The notes under the pieces were generated by a model that was not told the origin of the DNA, did not search any database, and saw only the letters and a list, made by a program, of their open reading frames with translations. This document shows positions 28,201 through 40,899 of a stretch of DNA of 64,000 bases, piece after piece. The stretch spans positions 10,540,001 to 10,604,000 of the forward strand of contig NC_088788.1 in the NCBI RefSeq assembly GCF_949628265.1, read 5' to 3'. Numbering within the stretch: the stretch's first letter is position 1; each line of letters opens with the position of its first letter. A program made the translations under genes and the position numbers. This DNA comes from Cloeon dipterum (taxonomy: Eukaryota; Arthropoda; Insecta; Ephemeroptera; Baetidae).

Positions 28201-31200
28201 TGCCGCCCTTGTCGGACTGATTTCCTATTAATTAAAAAATCGTCCCTCCTTGTTTTTCGCGGAAATTTTTGAAAAAAAGGGAAATCCTTCAGGAAATAAT
28301 GAATCTGTCAATGAGGAAAGATTGTTCTTAAGTTTGCAGCAAACCCTCTCTGCCATTATTCGCAGCACAAATATTGAAACAAATCTAGAAAACAAGCAAA
28401 AATTTAGTTATTTAAATTTCATCTTGTTGTCTTATTCCCAAAAACACGTGTTTTTCACAATAAAACTCGGATTTTTTATTGAAAAGATCATCGAAAACTC
28501 GTGTCAATTTTTCTCGTCGGCAATTTCTGAACTAAACTTATCGAGTGTGATTAAAAATATATTTTTCTTTATCACCAAAAAGCCAATAAAGCTCTTTACA
28601 TTCACTTTAAAGGCTTCAGTCAATGCTTTTAGCTTAGTTGATTTTAAAATCTAAAAGGCTTCTTCATTTTAACTTCCATCAAGACAAATAAACTACGCAT
28701 TGAATTTTTAATGCTTGAAAAAGGCCACGGTGTGCGAGATTACAATCGTATAATGTATGTTCTGGACAAGAACAGTTATCAGGAAGAGTTTTAATTTTAA
28801 GGATCAGAATTTCAAATAAGCGTACTTGTTCACCAAGGCGTGATCGAAAAACATACTAGCCGACTATACAGAGACCGTTGGTATTAAACTGACAAATACA
28901 GAGAGCACCCAACTTGATTAAATTAACAGTTATTAATGCAAATGCCGCGCCTTCGGATCCGCTATCGAATTCTCGTTAATCGCCTCTGGCCGGTCGGCGT
29001 CGGCACAAATTTATAATTACACCACCGGCGGCCCATTTGCGCAACCAGTGTGTGTTTGATCAACTTTAAAATGTCTCGCCCGATTACTCATTAGCATTAT
29101 TTTTTTTCCTCTTGCGAAAACTTCAATATATGTGTGTACTGTCGTCGTTTTTTACAACATTGACGAAATTTGCCAACAGTGTGTGTCGCTGGGCTCTGCG
29201 GCTGGATTATCGTTCCTGACATTGAATTTTGTTGCGTAACGAGCGCGGGCATTTTTTTATTTGTCGTGTGTGGCGTGAATAATGGCATGACGGAAGGATT
29301 ACTTTGTACATCTCTCGACGTTAACTATCGCAAGGGCACAACAGTTTAGTCACGGCGTCGCGGTTTTTCACATGCATATAAAATTACAATGAGAATTAAA
29401 TAATAAACTTATCTTTAAATTTAAGTGTGCATAAAACTTAAAAATGTTGAGATGTTTAAAAACAGGAAATAGATTTCTAGATGGGGTTATAAATTTTTTC
29501 ACTCTAATATTTAAATTGTGTAATAAGAGAACACACGATAACAGAATTGATCTATCACTGGTTTCTTTGCCGATATTTTTTAAATGAATAAAGTGGAAAA
29601 TTTATAAACTCATTTTCCTCTTTCGTGTATCTTAAATAAATGTGCTCCACTGGTCCATTTATCATTCTATAAATAATGTCCTAAAGAAAATATAGATTTG
29701 AAGCTTCATTTCTACGTATTAAAATTTTAGGTTTGAGAAATCGATATAATTATTTTATCAAATTTAAAAGACATTAAGGTTGCACTCGAGGTTGCAAATC
29801 GAACATTCCACGTTGAAATTAATTTTTTCTTAAATGATTTTAATATTTGATTAATAATAACAATTGAGTGTTGCATTTAGTTTAAATCATATTGCATAAA
29901 TTAATTCTATACACTATATTACATGAAATAAGTCTGCAGTTGACAGCCTAAAATAATGTGCATAATTAAAAGAACGACTTTTAAAAAAAGGCCAGCATAT
30001 ATCTTCTATTAAATTTAGATTTTCCCTGTTAAAAAAATTAAAATACTTCAAGGTCAGACATTAATCATCATTCATTCGTTTTGTTCCAGATAAAATTGGG
30101 CTGGCTGACCAGCGTGGCATCAATTCTGACTGCCGTGTCCGCGGCGGTGTCTTTAGGCAACATTCTGCGCCTTCCGCGCCTAGTCCTTTTGCACGGCGGA
30201 GGTGAGTTTATTTTATACTAATGAATAATCAAAAGCCTATTTCATCCAATGCGTCAAACAATAATGCGCTCACTCATCGTTGCAGGCCCTTTTTTGGTCG
30301 CTTACCTGGTGCTATTGGTGGTAATTGGTCTGCCGTTGGTATTCTTCGAGATCGGCCTTGGACAATTCTGCCAGCAGGGATCGCTGCAAATTTACCGCGC
30401 TGTGCCGCTGCTCAAAGGTAATTTTTTGCCGCGATTTCAGACGGAATTTGTGCTAATGAACGCGTTTGGTGTAGGAGTGGGCATTGTGAAGCTGATTGCT
30501 AGCCTGCTGATGTGCGCCTACTACCCGGTGCTCATGGCGGTTTCGTTTTTCTCGCTCATCTGGAGCGCCAAAGGACCCGTCCTGTTTGCTGAGTGCGCCC
30601 AGAAGTTTGGCATGCATTTTTACGACCACTCGGTGAGTGTGTTTGAAATTTGAAGCTGAAGGCACTAATTATTATGATTTAATTGCTGTTTTACACAGGA
30701 AGCGGTAGCTTTGCAATCAGAAAATCCCATTTTGGAGGCAGAGAAATGCCTTAAGTATGCAATGTAGATTCAATTTTAATTGGAAATTTAATATTTTCTT
30801 TTCCATGTTAGTGATACAATTTTAAAGTCTCCCCAAGAAGATGCAATGTGGTTGGGAGTGAACTACGCGCTTTTATTTTTACTCTGGGGGCTTCTGACGT
30901 TAAGGTTTGTTGGCTCAATATATGAGATCTCAAGAACTGCTTTCGTAAAATAATTAATTTGTTTGCAGTCAATGGGGTTACGTAGCATGGCAGAGGCGGA
31001 CCATGCTGTTAACGGTGCCAGTAGGATTTGGACTCCTAATCGCAATTTTGGCACAGGCTGCCTCTTTCTCGCTGGACTCCTGGCCGCTGGAATGGTCAGA
31101 CTGGTCCGTCCTTTTAAAGCCACAGGTAACAAGAGGTTTATAAATGTAATATAGTGTGACTTTAACCAACTTTATAGGTTTGGTACTTTGCAATGGTGCA

Positions 31201-33831
31201 AGTCTTTTTCTCCACGCAAATTGGATTTGGAACAAACGTCACAAACGCCGGGAAAATCTTCCCCAAGAAGAATGCGTTTTGGTAAGAGGAAAATCTATTT
31301 TCTCAAAAATCAATTATTCAAAAGGGTTTGCGGTTTTTTCGTCGGTGTTTTATACAAGAAAAAAAGCGCAAAGAGTCAGGACTTTTTAAAATTTCAAAGC
31401 AAATAATTTTTAGTTAACTGAAAGATCAGAGGGTGGAAGCCCTTTTTTAAAAAGGTCGGAAGATACGATTGGTTAAAATTAATTTATCAGTTTTTCTTTT
31501 AATGTAATAGCTGTTACATTTTGCCTTTTTCACTTTTCGCCATTACCATTTATGTATATAATTAAAATATTTATAAACTGTTTAATTAGGCCATAAGAAG
31601 TAAAAATTAAAGCTAGAAATAAGAATTGAACTTTGCTTATATACAATTTCCATTTTTAAAAACATTTAATTTGTACGAGACACAGACAAAAATATAATAT
31701 TAATAGAAAGCTGTATTTTTGCTACTCCTTTTCCAAAATGGGAAATATACAACAAGTTTAAAAGTGACCTCTCGATTTTATGTTTTAAATCAGATTTGAA
31801 GTATTAAACGTCTTCAAAATATTCCAATCGCGTTTAAGCTAGATTTCCGTCTTTAAGTTAATCAAAAACTCCTATTTTTTCGGAAAAAACCACTAAACAT
31901 TTTGTAAAATTAATTAATCGGGTTAATTAATCCAGCCTTTTGCCGAATTCTGCAATTAACCTATTCAAATCACACCAGGGTTGCCCTGAGCATGATTTTC
32001 TTCAACATCGTTGCTGCCCTGGGCGCAGTTTGGGTGGCGTGGCTGTGGCTGAAGAGCAGCTCTGTGAATCCACCTTCCAACCTCAAATCAGATCTACCCG
32101 AAATCGTGGTCCTGTCCCTCTTAATCGACTACGCAGGCAGCATAGTCGATCTCGGCTCCTCGGCGTCCGCGTCGAGGCTGTGGGCAGCGCTTGGATGCGC
32201 CGCTCTGCTCGTCGCCGGGTTCATCAGCACGGTGAGTTAGCGTCGTGTAATTCGATTCTAATTATTGTGCTCGCGCCGATTGGATTAACGCACCACCGCT
32301 TTGCCTAATTAATTCGCGATAATTGCAGACGTCCATGCTGTTTACTGTAATAACGGCCATCTCCTCGGAAACACCTGCCGAGAAGATGCGTCGCTGGCAC
32401 ATCGTCGCCGCCGTCTGCGCCTTTGGCTTCGTGGCGGGCGTGCTCATTTTCGTGCCGGTTAGTTACAGATTGCGTTCATATATGTTGAGATTCTCAACGC
32501 GCGATTGTTGTTTTTCAGGGCCAAATTGTATTCGTCCACTTGCTGGACCACTACGTAATTGGCAGACTCATCATGGCCACTTGCATTCTTGAACTTGTTG
32601 GTTTTGCCTGGATTTATGGTATATTTTATAATAATTTTGATGAGAAATTGAATTAATATTAAAACAATTTACAGGGTGTGAAACTCTTTACAACGATTTT
32701 GAATTCGTGCTTGGCCAAAAAATGAACAAAATTTGGAAAATCATTTGGATGGCATCACCACTGCTATTGTTGGTATGTAAATATTTAATTTTGGTATAAA
32801 ATTTAAACATTTTTAATTTTAAAACTATTTTTCCTCTAGGCTATTGAGTTGTGGTCCATATTTGGTCTTCCATTAAACGGCCTGCCAAGTAATCAAAGTA
32901 CAATTCACCCCGATCCAGAATGGGTGACAATCACAGGCTGGACCATGTATTTGAGCATGTGGGCCATCGTTTTACTGTCCGCAATTAGGACAGTGAGCCA
33001 TCAAGTGGATTACAATTTCACAGATGTAAGTATATTTTATTTTAAATTTTCAGTGACATTTAGTTGGCTATTATTTACTGAATAATCATTTGTTAATTTC
33101 AATAGAAAAGATTTTAATTAATTTTTGAAACTGTTAAATTTAATAATATTCAGGTTGCTTGAAATATAAAATCACATCAATAAACAATGGCTTCAGAAAC
33201 TCAGCATTTTATTTGAATTTTTCTTGTTGGTTTTTATGAAAAATTTCCACATTCATAAAATAAATTTAGCTCTTAGAGAAAGCCTCAGTCAATATTAAAT
33301 TAAAATGAACTTTGTTCAGTGACTTTTGCGCTGATGAAAAAAGAGGCAAAAGTCAAATAAAAACTAAGCAATTTTCAAAATTCGTAGATAATCGCACTGT
33401 ATTGCAGTAAAACTGCGCGAATAAATTTTCAAAAGCATTTTTCATTTCATTAAATTATCAAAAATATGAAAAACTGAATACGCAGAGATTAAAAAAAAAA
33501 TATGTTGAAAATATATTTTATGTGATCGTAAAATAATTTTAAATCGCTATTGCAGAAACTAAGAAGCTCAATAAAGCCCTCCCACAAATGGGGTCCAGCA
33601 GATCCACTGCACCGGCATGGCTGGGTGCGGTGGCGAACGCAGTTTTCAACGACAGGCCGCAAAGACTTCACACTGCGCCGGAAGGGCACCAGGGACTACA
33701 CGCACTCGGCGCGTGCCTCGCCCAACACAACGTTAGTGCGAACTCCCAAGAAGGCCAACGGGCCCTCGCCCCTTGCAACCTCAACGCCGGTGGCACCCGA
33801 GATGCCCTGGCAATCGAATCCCTCGCCCTGA
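10247..33831 (+). CDS. Atypical SLC6-family transporter with long N-terminal tail
   Basis: Sixteen coding exons: 10247-10294, 18281-18553, 20848-21144, 30090-30201, 30286-30417, 30475-30632, 30699-30754, 30812-30904, 30969-31125, 31178-31281, 31979-32231, 32329-32457, 32519-32618, 32675-32772, 32840-33025, 33556-33831. They give about 823 residues. The first 206 residues are hydrophilic and rich in Ser, Pro and Glu, and are presumably cytosolic. About twelve membrane segments follow, in SLC6 order. TM1 reads VSLGNILRLP at about 226-235 (usual form VGLGNVWRFP). TM3 has CAYYP, and TM6 has FFSTQIGFG at about 452-460 (usual FFSLGPGFG). An NDT glycosylation site lies in loop EL2. The C-tail is Ser, Thr and Pro rich. 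Family members move amino acids or transmitters with sodium; the substrate here is unknown. Long tail and divergence suggest a bloated-tubules-like protein, a guess from memory. The 16-codon first exon is inferred from phase and a strong donor. Confidence 0.85.
10295..18280 (+). other. First large intron of the SLC6 gene
   Basis: About 8 kb between the proposed first coding exon and the exon at 18281. AT-rich DNA alternates with GC-richer islands near 10950-11300, 12420-12800, 13560-14390, 15180-15720 and 18040-18130. These could be regulatory elements or alternative 5' exons. No open reading frame here resembles a known protein and no RNA gene was recognised. If the first exon is wrong, this span would be partly intergenic. 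Confidence 0.5.
18554..20847 (+). other. Second intron of the SLC6 gene
   Basis: AT-rich intron of about 2.3 kb between two exons that encode the hydrophilic tail. It contains the GATA/AAATA short tandem repeat at 20191-20228. No other structure was recognised. The 74-codon reading at 19417-19641 has no recognisable product. Confidence 0.65.
20191..20228. repeat. Interrupted GATAAATA short tandem repeat
   Basis: Repeating GATAAATA and AAATA units make a low-complexity tract of about 38 bases within an SLC6 intron. It is an ordinary microsatellite. Confidence 0.8.
21145..30089 (+). other. Third intron of the SLC6 gene
   Basis: About 8.9 kb separating the exons for the N-terminal tail from the transporter core. 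GC-richer islands lie near 21150-21450, 22580-23330, 25030-25260, 26200-26600, 27700-28190 and 28930-29350, with AT-rich DNA between. An intron of this size directly before the first membrane segment leaves room for alternative promoters giving short-tailed isoforms. The longest readings (24630-25034 plus, 27627-28076 minus, 28250-28654 plus) look like chance: no domain, compositional bias, no splice support. Confidence 0.55.
31282..31978 (+). other. SLC6 intron between the TM6 and TM7 exons
   Basis: A 697-base AT-rich intron. The donor is GTAAGA and the acceptor CACACCAG. It splits the Trp codon (TG|G) that ends the TM6 region. Nothing else is seen. Confidence 0.8.
33026..33555 (+). other. 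Last intron of the SLC6 gene
   Basis: A 530-base AT-rich intron between the exon for the last membrane segments and the C-terminal tail exon. The donor is GTAAGT and the acceptor CTATTGCAG. Nothing else is seen. Confidence 0.8.
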
Positions 33832-33939
33832 ATCTTCAAGGCCGAGTCGCCAGCACATCGTCAGTGCCAATGAGTGAAAGATTGAACTTATAATTTAGTG
33901 AATAAGTGAGCCGACTGATTTTTAAATAATGTCTATTGT

Positions 33940-33945
33940 AATAAA
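33940..33945 (+). terminator. AATAAA polyadenylation signal of the SLC6 gene
   Basis: AATAAA about 110 bases after the stop codon at 33829-33831. The next gene, MCAT, converges tail to tail from the right. Confidence 0.6.
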
Positions 33946-34171
33946 TAATTTTTATGCCTTTTGAATAATTAGTTTGATTTGAGTCTCGTCAAAAGGAAAT
34001 GAGTAAATTACTCAATTTTAGATTAAAAATACAATTTTGGTGTTAAAGATGCCAATGATTTCCGATCGCCAAGTAAAGTTTCCTCTTTAAGAATTTATAG
34101 AATTGATTCATTAGCTGTCTTTTTAAAGGACAAGAAAAACACAAAGAAAATTAAAAATTTCTAAGACCAAA

Positions 34172-34177
34172 TTTATT
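34172..34177 (-). terminator. AATAAA polyadenylation signal of the MCAT gene
   Basis: On the minus strand AATAAA begins five bases after the MCAT stop codon, so the 3' UTR would be only about 20-40 bases long. It faces the SLC6 3' end, about 230 bases away. Confidence 0.55.
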
Positions 34178-34182
34178 GAGGT

Positions 34183-36557
34183 CTAACAGGAGTAGTTCCA
34201 GCAATTATCGAAGGCTTTGGAATTAACTTGCTTTAAAATTGGCTTTAACGATTTGCCTGGGCCGCATTCGAAACTCCTTGGGAAATTTTCACCAGTCGGT
34301 CGCTCATAGAGAATGTGCATCGTCTGCTCCCACTTGACGGCGCGTACAATTTGTTGCGGCAGCTTTTTGCGAATCTCCTTCGCATTTTTGTAATACTTGC
34401 CGTCCACGTTCGAATGCACATAGACGAGCGGATCCTGCACCTGCGCCTTCCTCAAAGCTGCTCTGAAAACCTCCACGGCCGGCTCCATCAAAGGGGTGTG
34501 AAAAGCTCCGTTGACTGGCAAACGCATCACTCTTCTCAAATTGAATTTCTTTGCATTCTTGGCTAAGAAGTCCAGCGCCTGTAAGCAGTGAAATCACCAC
34601 TTGTAAGTCCTTGGCCAACAATAATAATTGGCGTTGAGTAACGCACCTCAACATTGCCAGCAACCACTTTGCAATGAGGATACAAATAGTTGGCAACTTG
34701 GCACACAGGTCTCTCGATCTTTTTGCTCATGCAGTGCTCAACAGCTTTCTCGCATGCCATCCCTAAATCTGAATCAGGCCCGTACATTACGGTTGCCATG
34801 CCTGAATTCACCATTTCTGAAGCATACTGCATCCCCTCAGCTCTTGCTCGCACCAATTTTATTGCTGAAACAAACCATAGATCAGGTGTAAATGATTTTA
34901 AAATTGTTGGCAGATGCCAATGAAGGCCTGTCACACTTGGCATAGTCATCATTTTCAGTCAAAATTTGAATTTATGGATTTTAAATTAATTATAGCTTAA
35001 ATTAACAGCTTAGGATGAAGCTACTTTTAATTTAAAATTGTGTCTACAAATGAACAAATTCTAGATAGGCAGCAGAAACACTCCAAAATAAATTATAATG
35101 ACATCGCATTAAAATTGGAAAATCTTGTGACTGAAAAAATGAATGAATGGAATTAAAAACGAGTGTGCACCAAACCAATATTGGATAAATTGATCAATAT
35201 TTGTAAAAATAGACTTCAGATTTGAATTCCTGTTGACTGAAAACCTAGGGAATGAAGAGAAAAACGCCTACTTTTGTTCTAGGTAAATTCACCCAAAAAC
35301 CCACCCCTTGGTGCTTGTGGAAAGTGGCGGACACCTTGATTAAAATAATTATGCTGCTTGACATCAAACATCACAAACCAACCAAAATTTTGATAATAGC
35401 CATTATTTATTGTTCCGTGTTTAGTTAACTTTCTTTTTCAGCAGAGATTCTTACCACTTTCAAAAGTCAGCGCTCCTGCAAATACCAAGGCAGTGATTTC
35501 ACCAACGCTGAACCCGGCTGTGGCCACGCATCCTTCAATGGCCGACGGTCGTTCTTCTTTGAGCCACTCGATGGCCGCTAACGAGGAAACAACCACAGCT
35601 GGCTGGCAGTACTTGGTCTGGTCCAGCTGGTCCTTCGGCCCTTCCAGGCACAATTTCAAGAGGTCATAATTTAGAATCGAGCTTGCGACAGAGAACAGAT
35701 CTTGTACGAGGGGAAACTTGAGGAGCTCTTTGCACATGCCAACATGCTGCACACCCTGACCGGGGAAGATCAAGATTGATGTGTCATTCGGATTGACAGC
35801 AGGCCTGTAACAATAATACGATTGATCATTAAATTGTGTATATAAAATACCAAATATAAAATACCAAATATAAAATTATAAAATATAAAACGTTTACTGA
35901 AAATTTTGATTAAGATTTAAGTTAAAGCGAATAAAATGAACCAATTAAAGTCGATGAAATATAAGATGCATTGTTTTTTTAGTGTTGTTTTGAATTGCAG
36001 GTAGAAAAGCTCTCTAATTTCAAGCAACCTATAGATTTTACATTCTCTTGCCTGCTGTTTTGTTTTACACAACAAAAAAATATATAAAGTATACAAATGT
36101 ACTATTTTCCGAGGCGTGCTTCGATTGAGATTTACATGCCACTTAAATGTGTGATATAAATGTGCGAAAATAATTTTTTTTAAACAAAATCCCTATATAT
36201 AATTTAATTTTAAATTAACCTGAATGAATGTGCAGACTGATTTCTTTCTGTTAGGCGTTGCTTTAGGGTTGGGTCCATGGTGTAGGGGTTTGTTTGCCAG
36301 GAATGTTCAGGTGTCATAAAATCATTTGGGTAGCCAACTGTGGAATTCTTCAGTAATTCATCCACGTGTTTTCCCTCGACGTCTTTTTTGTCCCCACCGT
36401 CTGTAGGTGGTGGACCCTGAAATCTTGATCCTCGAGCGTAATTTCTGCAGCAAACTGGATGGAAGCCGGCCACATTTGAAGCTGTCTGCTTGACCTGATT
36501 TGAAAGGGTGAAAACGTCCCTGTACGAACGCAATTTCCGACACAAAACCCTCGACAT
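34183..36557 (-). CDS. MCAT: Mitochondrial malonyl-CoA:ACP transacylase
   Basis: Four exons: 36557-36220, 35804-35455, 34864-34647, 34578-34183, giving 433 residues. The enzyme moves the malonyl group from CoA to mitochondrial acyl carrier protein, the loading step of type II fatty acid synthesis that also feeds lipoate. Motifs follow the human protein closely: FPGQG near 126-130, the nucleophile elbow GFSVGE with Ser at about 212, and GAFHT with the catalytic His at about 329. The N-terminus (MSRVLCRKLRSYRDVF) is Arg-rich, as expected of a mitochondrial targeting peptide. An upstream in-frame start at 36644 is possible but would bury the presequence. About 110 residues precede the catalytic domain, somewhat longer than in mammals. 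The gene is head to head with TMEM208. Confidence 0.95.
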
Positions 36558-36782
36558 TGCTTTCAAAATCGCTGCCGTAACGTGAAACGCGACGATATAA
36601 ACAAAAACGCATGCCGGCGCAGGAGGGGGCGTGGCGCATAACATTAGAAGCCAGGTGTACGGACGTGGAGCTGCTCGAATTTCAGCAGATGCGGGAAATT
36701 TAGTGTTCAGGTCACTATTTTCGGAGCTGTATATTTGAAAACTGGGAACATTTATTAGGATCTGGAGGCAGAGGATTAATTT
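36558..36782. promoter_or_regulatory. Compact bidirectional promoter, MCAT / TMEM208
   Basis: Only 225 bases separate the two divergent start codons, so both promoters and both 5' UTRs must share this space. It is GC-richer than most intergenic DNA here and has no obvious TATA box, as usual for housekeeping pairs. Confidence 0.7.
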
Positions 36783-37545
36783 ATGACAATGGCAGTAAGT
36801 TGATCGATGCGAGTCCTTGTTTTTTGTTTTTTATGGCGTTTTACTTTACAGCCTCAACAAAAAGGCAAGCAAGGCACGAAAGGCCAGAAACAGATTTATG
36901 AGGAGAATATCGCAACCCTGAGCTTTTACCGAAATATTGCTCTCGGGGCAACTGGATCTTTTGCACTCGTCACTGCCATTTTCTTTGAAATCTTCACCAC
37001 ATCAAATATTGTATACTATTTGACATTATCTATAACAATTCCTTCAAAACTCTTTTAAAATTAATTTTTCAGCTCCTGTTCATCTTTGCCACTATCATAT
37101 ACACTGGAGGTTACATGTTCATGGGGATGATGGCCAAAGCCTCTCTTACAGAAACGGGCCAACTCCTAGACGCTGGACTTGACCTTAATATGCAAGACGG
37201 AGTTGCAGAGTAATGACAACAACACAATTTGCATTGTCATCTTTATCATGATTGATTAATTTCCAGGCATGTTAAGGATATGGTCATTTTGACAGCATTT
37301 TGCCAAGTGTTTTCACTCTTCTCGAATTACGCCTGGTTTTTCTGGCTGCTGGTGAGACTTAAATTTACCCAACCTTTTATTCAATAATATTATTGCTTTT
37401 TAAAAAGGCTCCTGGTCGAGCTCTGTGGCTGCTGTGGGGCAGTGTTATTCAGCCCTGGCTGACACAATCAAATGACCAGCAGCAACCAGAGGAGAATGAA
37501 AAGAAGCAGAAGAAGATGGAGAGGAAGATGAGGAGGATGCAGTGA
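36783..37545 (+). CDS. TMEM208: TMEM208 (SND2-like ER membrane protein)
   Basis: Five exons: 36783-36794, 36852-37010, 37073-37209, 37267-37351, 37408-37545, giving 176 residues (human 173). The first coding exon holds just four codons, MTMA. Landmarks shared with human TMEM208 are the basic start with GTKGQKQIYEEN, the LLDAGLDLNMQDGVAEHVKD block, APGRALWLLW, and a very basic Lys/Arg/Gln tail (KKQKKMERKMRRMQ). Hydrophobic segments lie at about 32-50, 55-72, and 110-160. It is an ER membrane protein; its yeast relative SND2 takes part in the SRP-independent targeting pathway. Introns are short (57-62 bases). An AATAAA lies at 37927-37932. Confidence 0.95.
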
Positions 37546-39572
37546 AATTCCAGCGAATGACAATTTGTTCAAACTTCAACAGTGGACCTCAATCAATCAA
37601 TTTAAATATATACTTTGGCATAATCTGTGCGACTGAAGCCATGGTACTCTCCAGGCAGAAATCTAAAATCTTAGCCATCCTCGACATCAAATCTCTTCGA
37701 TACATCAATGAACGCCGATTGTTCTGTACTTATTACGCCAATTTCTAACTTTTAGAAGACTTTTTGAAGAGCTTTGAAACTGATTTTGATCGTATTAGCA
37801 ATGATTGGTCAATAGCTTGTTCTTCCCTATAGCGAGATCTAGCTTAGTTAATAGATTGGTGAATATTTGTTAAGCCAACATGGTAGGTAAATAATATTCT
37901 CAGAATACGTCGCAGCGCCTTTTGTAAATAAACGAAATTATGTATCTGCGGTAGCTTGCATGATTTCGCCCAATTTGAAGGAATCCACAATTAGCTGACA
38001 GATGTTTTGAACGGAAATCTTCAAAACAAACTTGTTTTTTTAATAATTATTGTTACTTTGTTTTTGGTTGCTCAAGATTGATGGTTTATAACTTTCAATA
38101 ATAAAATTAACAAAAGTTAAATTTGAGCTAAGCGTGTTTTTGATAATTGCAACGAATTGCGTCTCAATTTTTCTTTATCTGAGAATGACATCAAATATTT
38201 TCCTCATCTGCTAATGACGCTATGTGTGTGAACTTTGTGATTCACTTTTTAAGAATGATATGGTATCAGGAGGGCTAGATTGAAATGAAACAATTGGTTT
38301 CTTTGAAAACATTTTTATATTTTCATAACACATTACAAAATATGTATTTACTTATAAAATAGCTTTTAAATGATCAGAGATATTATAAGGTTCTCATTCA
38401 TTTTGCTCGGCTAAATTAGAAACGCAACTAAGGTGTGTATTAACTGAATCAAGGCTTCTTTTGCAAGAAGGTCTGTTAGTGCCAACTAAACGTTTTTAAA
38501 GGGGGAAGGAGAAAACATGGGTGGCAGTGCTTACAACAATTTTGACCAATTTCAAACTAAGACGGCGACAAACACGTAACTGGAAATTAAAGGCAATTTT
38601 GTGTTAGTGGACATTTCTTTTTTTTTTTTTTGTCATAATAGATTGGAACGATGAAATACATATTTTTCTTTGTGCACGAAATGAATTTTCAAAATTAATT
38701 AAGCTTGCTTCGAAAATTCAGCTCGTAAATCTGGAAGAATATCCATATTATTTTTTCCTCTTTTTTTAAACGCGCTCCGGATGCAAAGCCTAAATCTAGA
38801 AAAGTTTAAATAATAGTATTCCTTAAGACTACAATAATCAAGCATGACGACCCTTTCAGGCGTTAAAAAGAGACAGACGCTACAGGACTCCTCAACATTC
38901 ACTTGATAGAGTTGGAGACGCAAATGACGCGCAAGCAGCTCATTTGGTTTTACACATTAAAAGTAACTGCAATATATAATCATAATTATTATTATTCAAA
39001 TAGCATTTTATGTTTTAGTGGATTTAGACTACAGTTCCACACTGATCCTTGCTGTTCGAGAGGAAGTACACTGTTGATTTATTCCATCTTGGAAAAAATA
39101 GAAAAATAATTACAATTGCATATTGCTCTAATCATAGTTACAACAACAGCGATATTCCAGAACTTCTGATGATAGAAACCTTATGCGAATCTTATTAGTG
39201 CACATAAAATTACCAAGTGTTTCCACAATGCGGCTGTTTTCGTTCCAGCACCAGATCCAAGCTGGCGGCTCAGGAAAGAGCGTCGGACCTCGTCGCGGGA
39301 GTATCCCACGAAATAAGCAAGGAACAAGAGGCAGACAAAACTGGAGGCGGCTTCAGGGCCACAATCTCGTCCGAGTGCGACCCTCGCACCGCGCAACGGT
39401 CCCCAGCGGCTGGGGGCCGTTCCGCGGGCGCCGGCGCGGCCCCCAGGAAAATCTAATACATCATGTGTGTGGCTGTTGCGAAGTATAATCTTTTTTGTTT
39501 TTGTTTGTTTGTTTGTTTTCGTTTTTGTAGTAGTTTTAAAGAGACGAGAAGAAGAAGAAGAATGGGTGCGGT
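37546..39572. other. Convergent region between TMEM208 and Rho1
   Basis: This holds the 3' UTRs of TMEM208 (plus) and Rho1 (minus). Most is AT-rich. A sharply GC-rich block at 39245-39456 lies next to the Rho1 end; it is open in two plus frames and one minus frame and is listed under findings. On the minus strand an A-rich tract follows the Rho1 stop (39489-39530). A minus AATAAA at 39078-39083 is one possible Rho1 3' end. No other gene is recognised. Confidence 0.5.

Positions 39573-40899
<1,327 letters not shown>

Noticed and set aside
28250-28654. 134-codon plus-strand reading frame rich in Phe, Ile, Lys and Asn
   Set aside because: The composition is that expected from AT-rich noncoding DNA; no motif.
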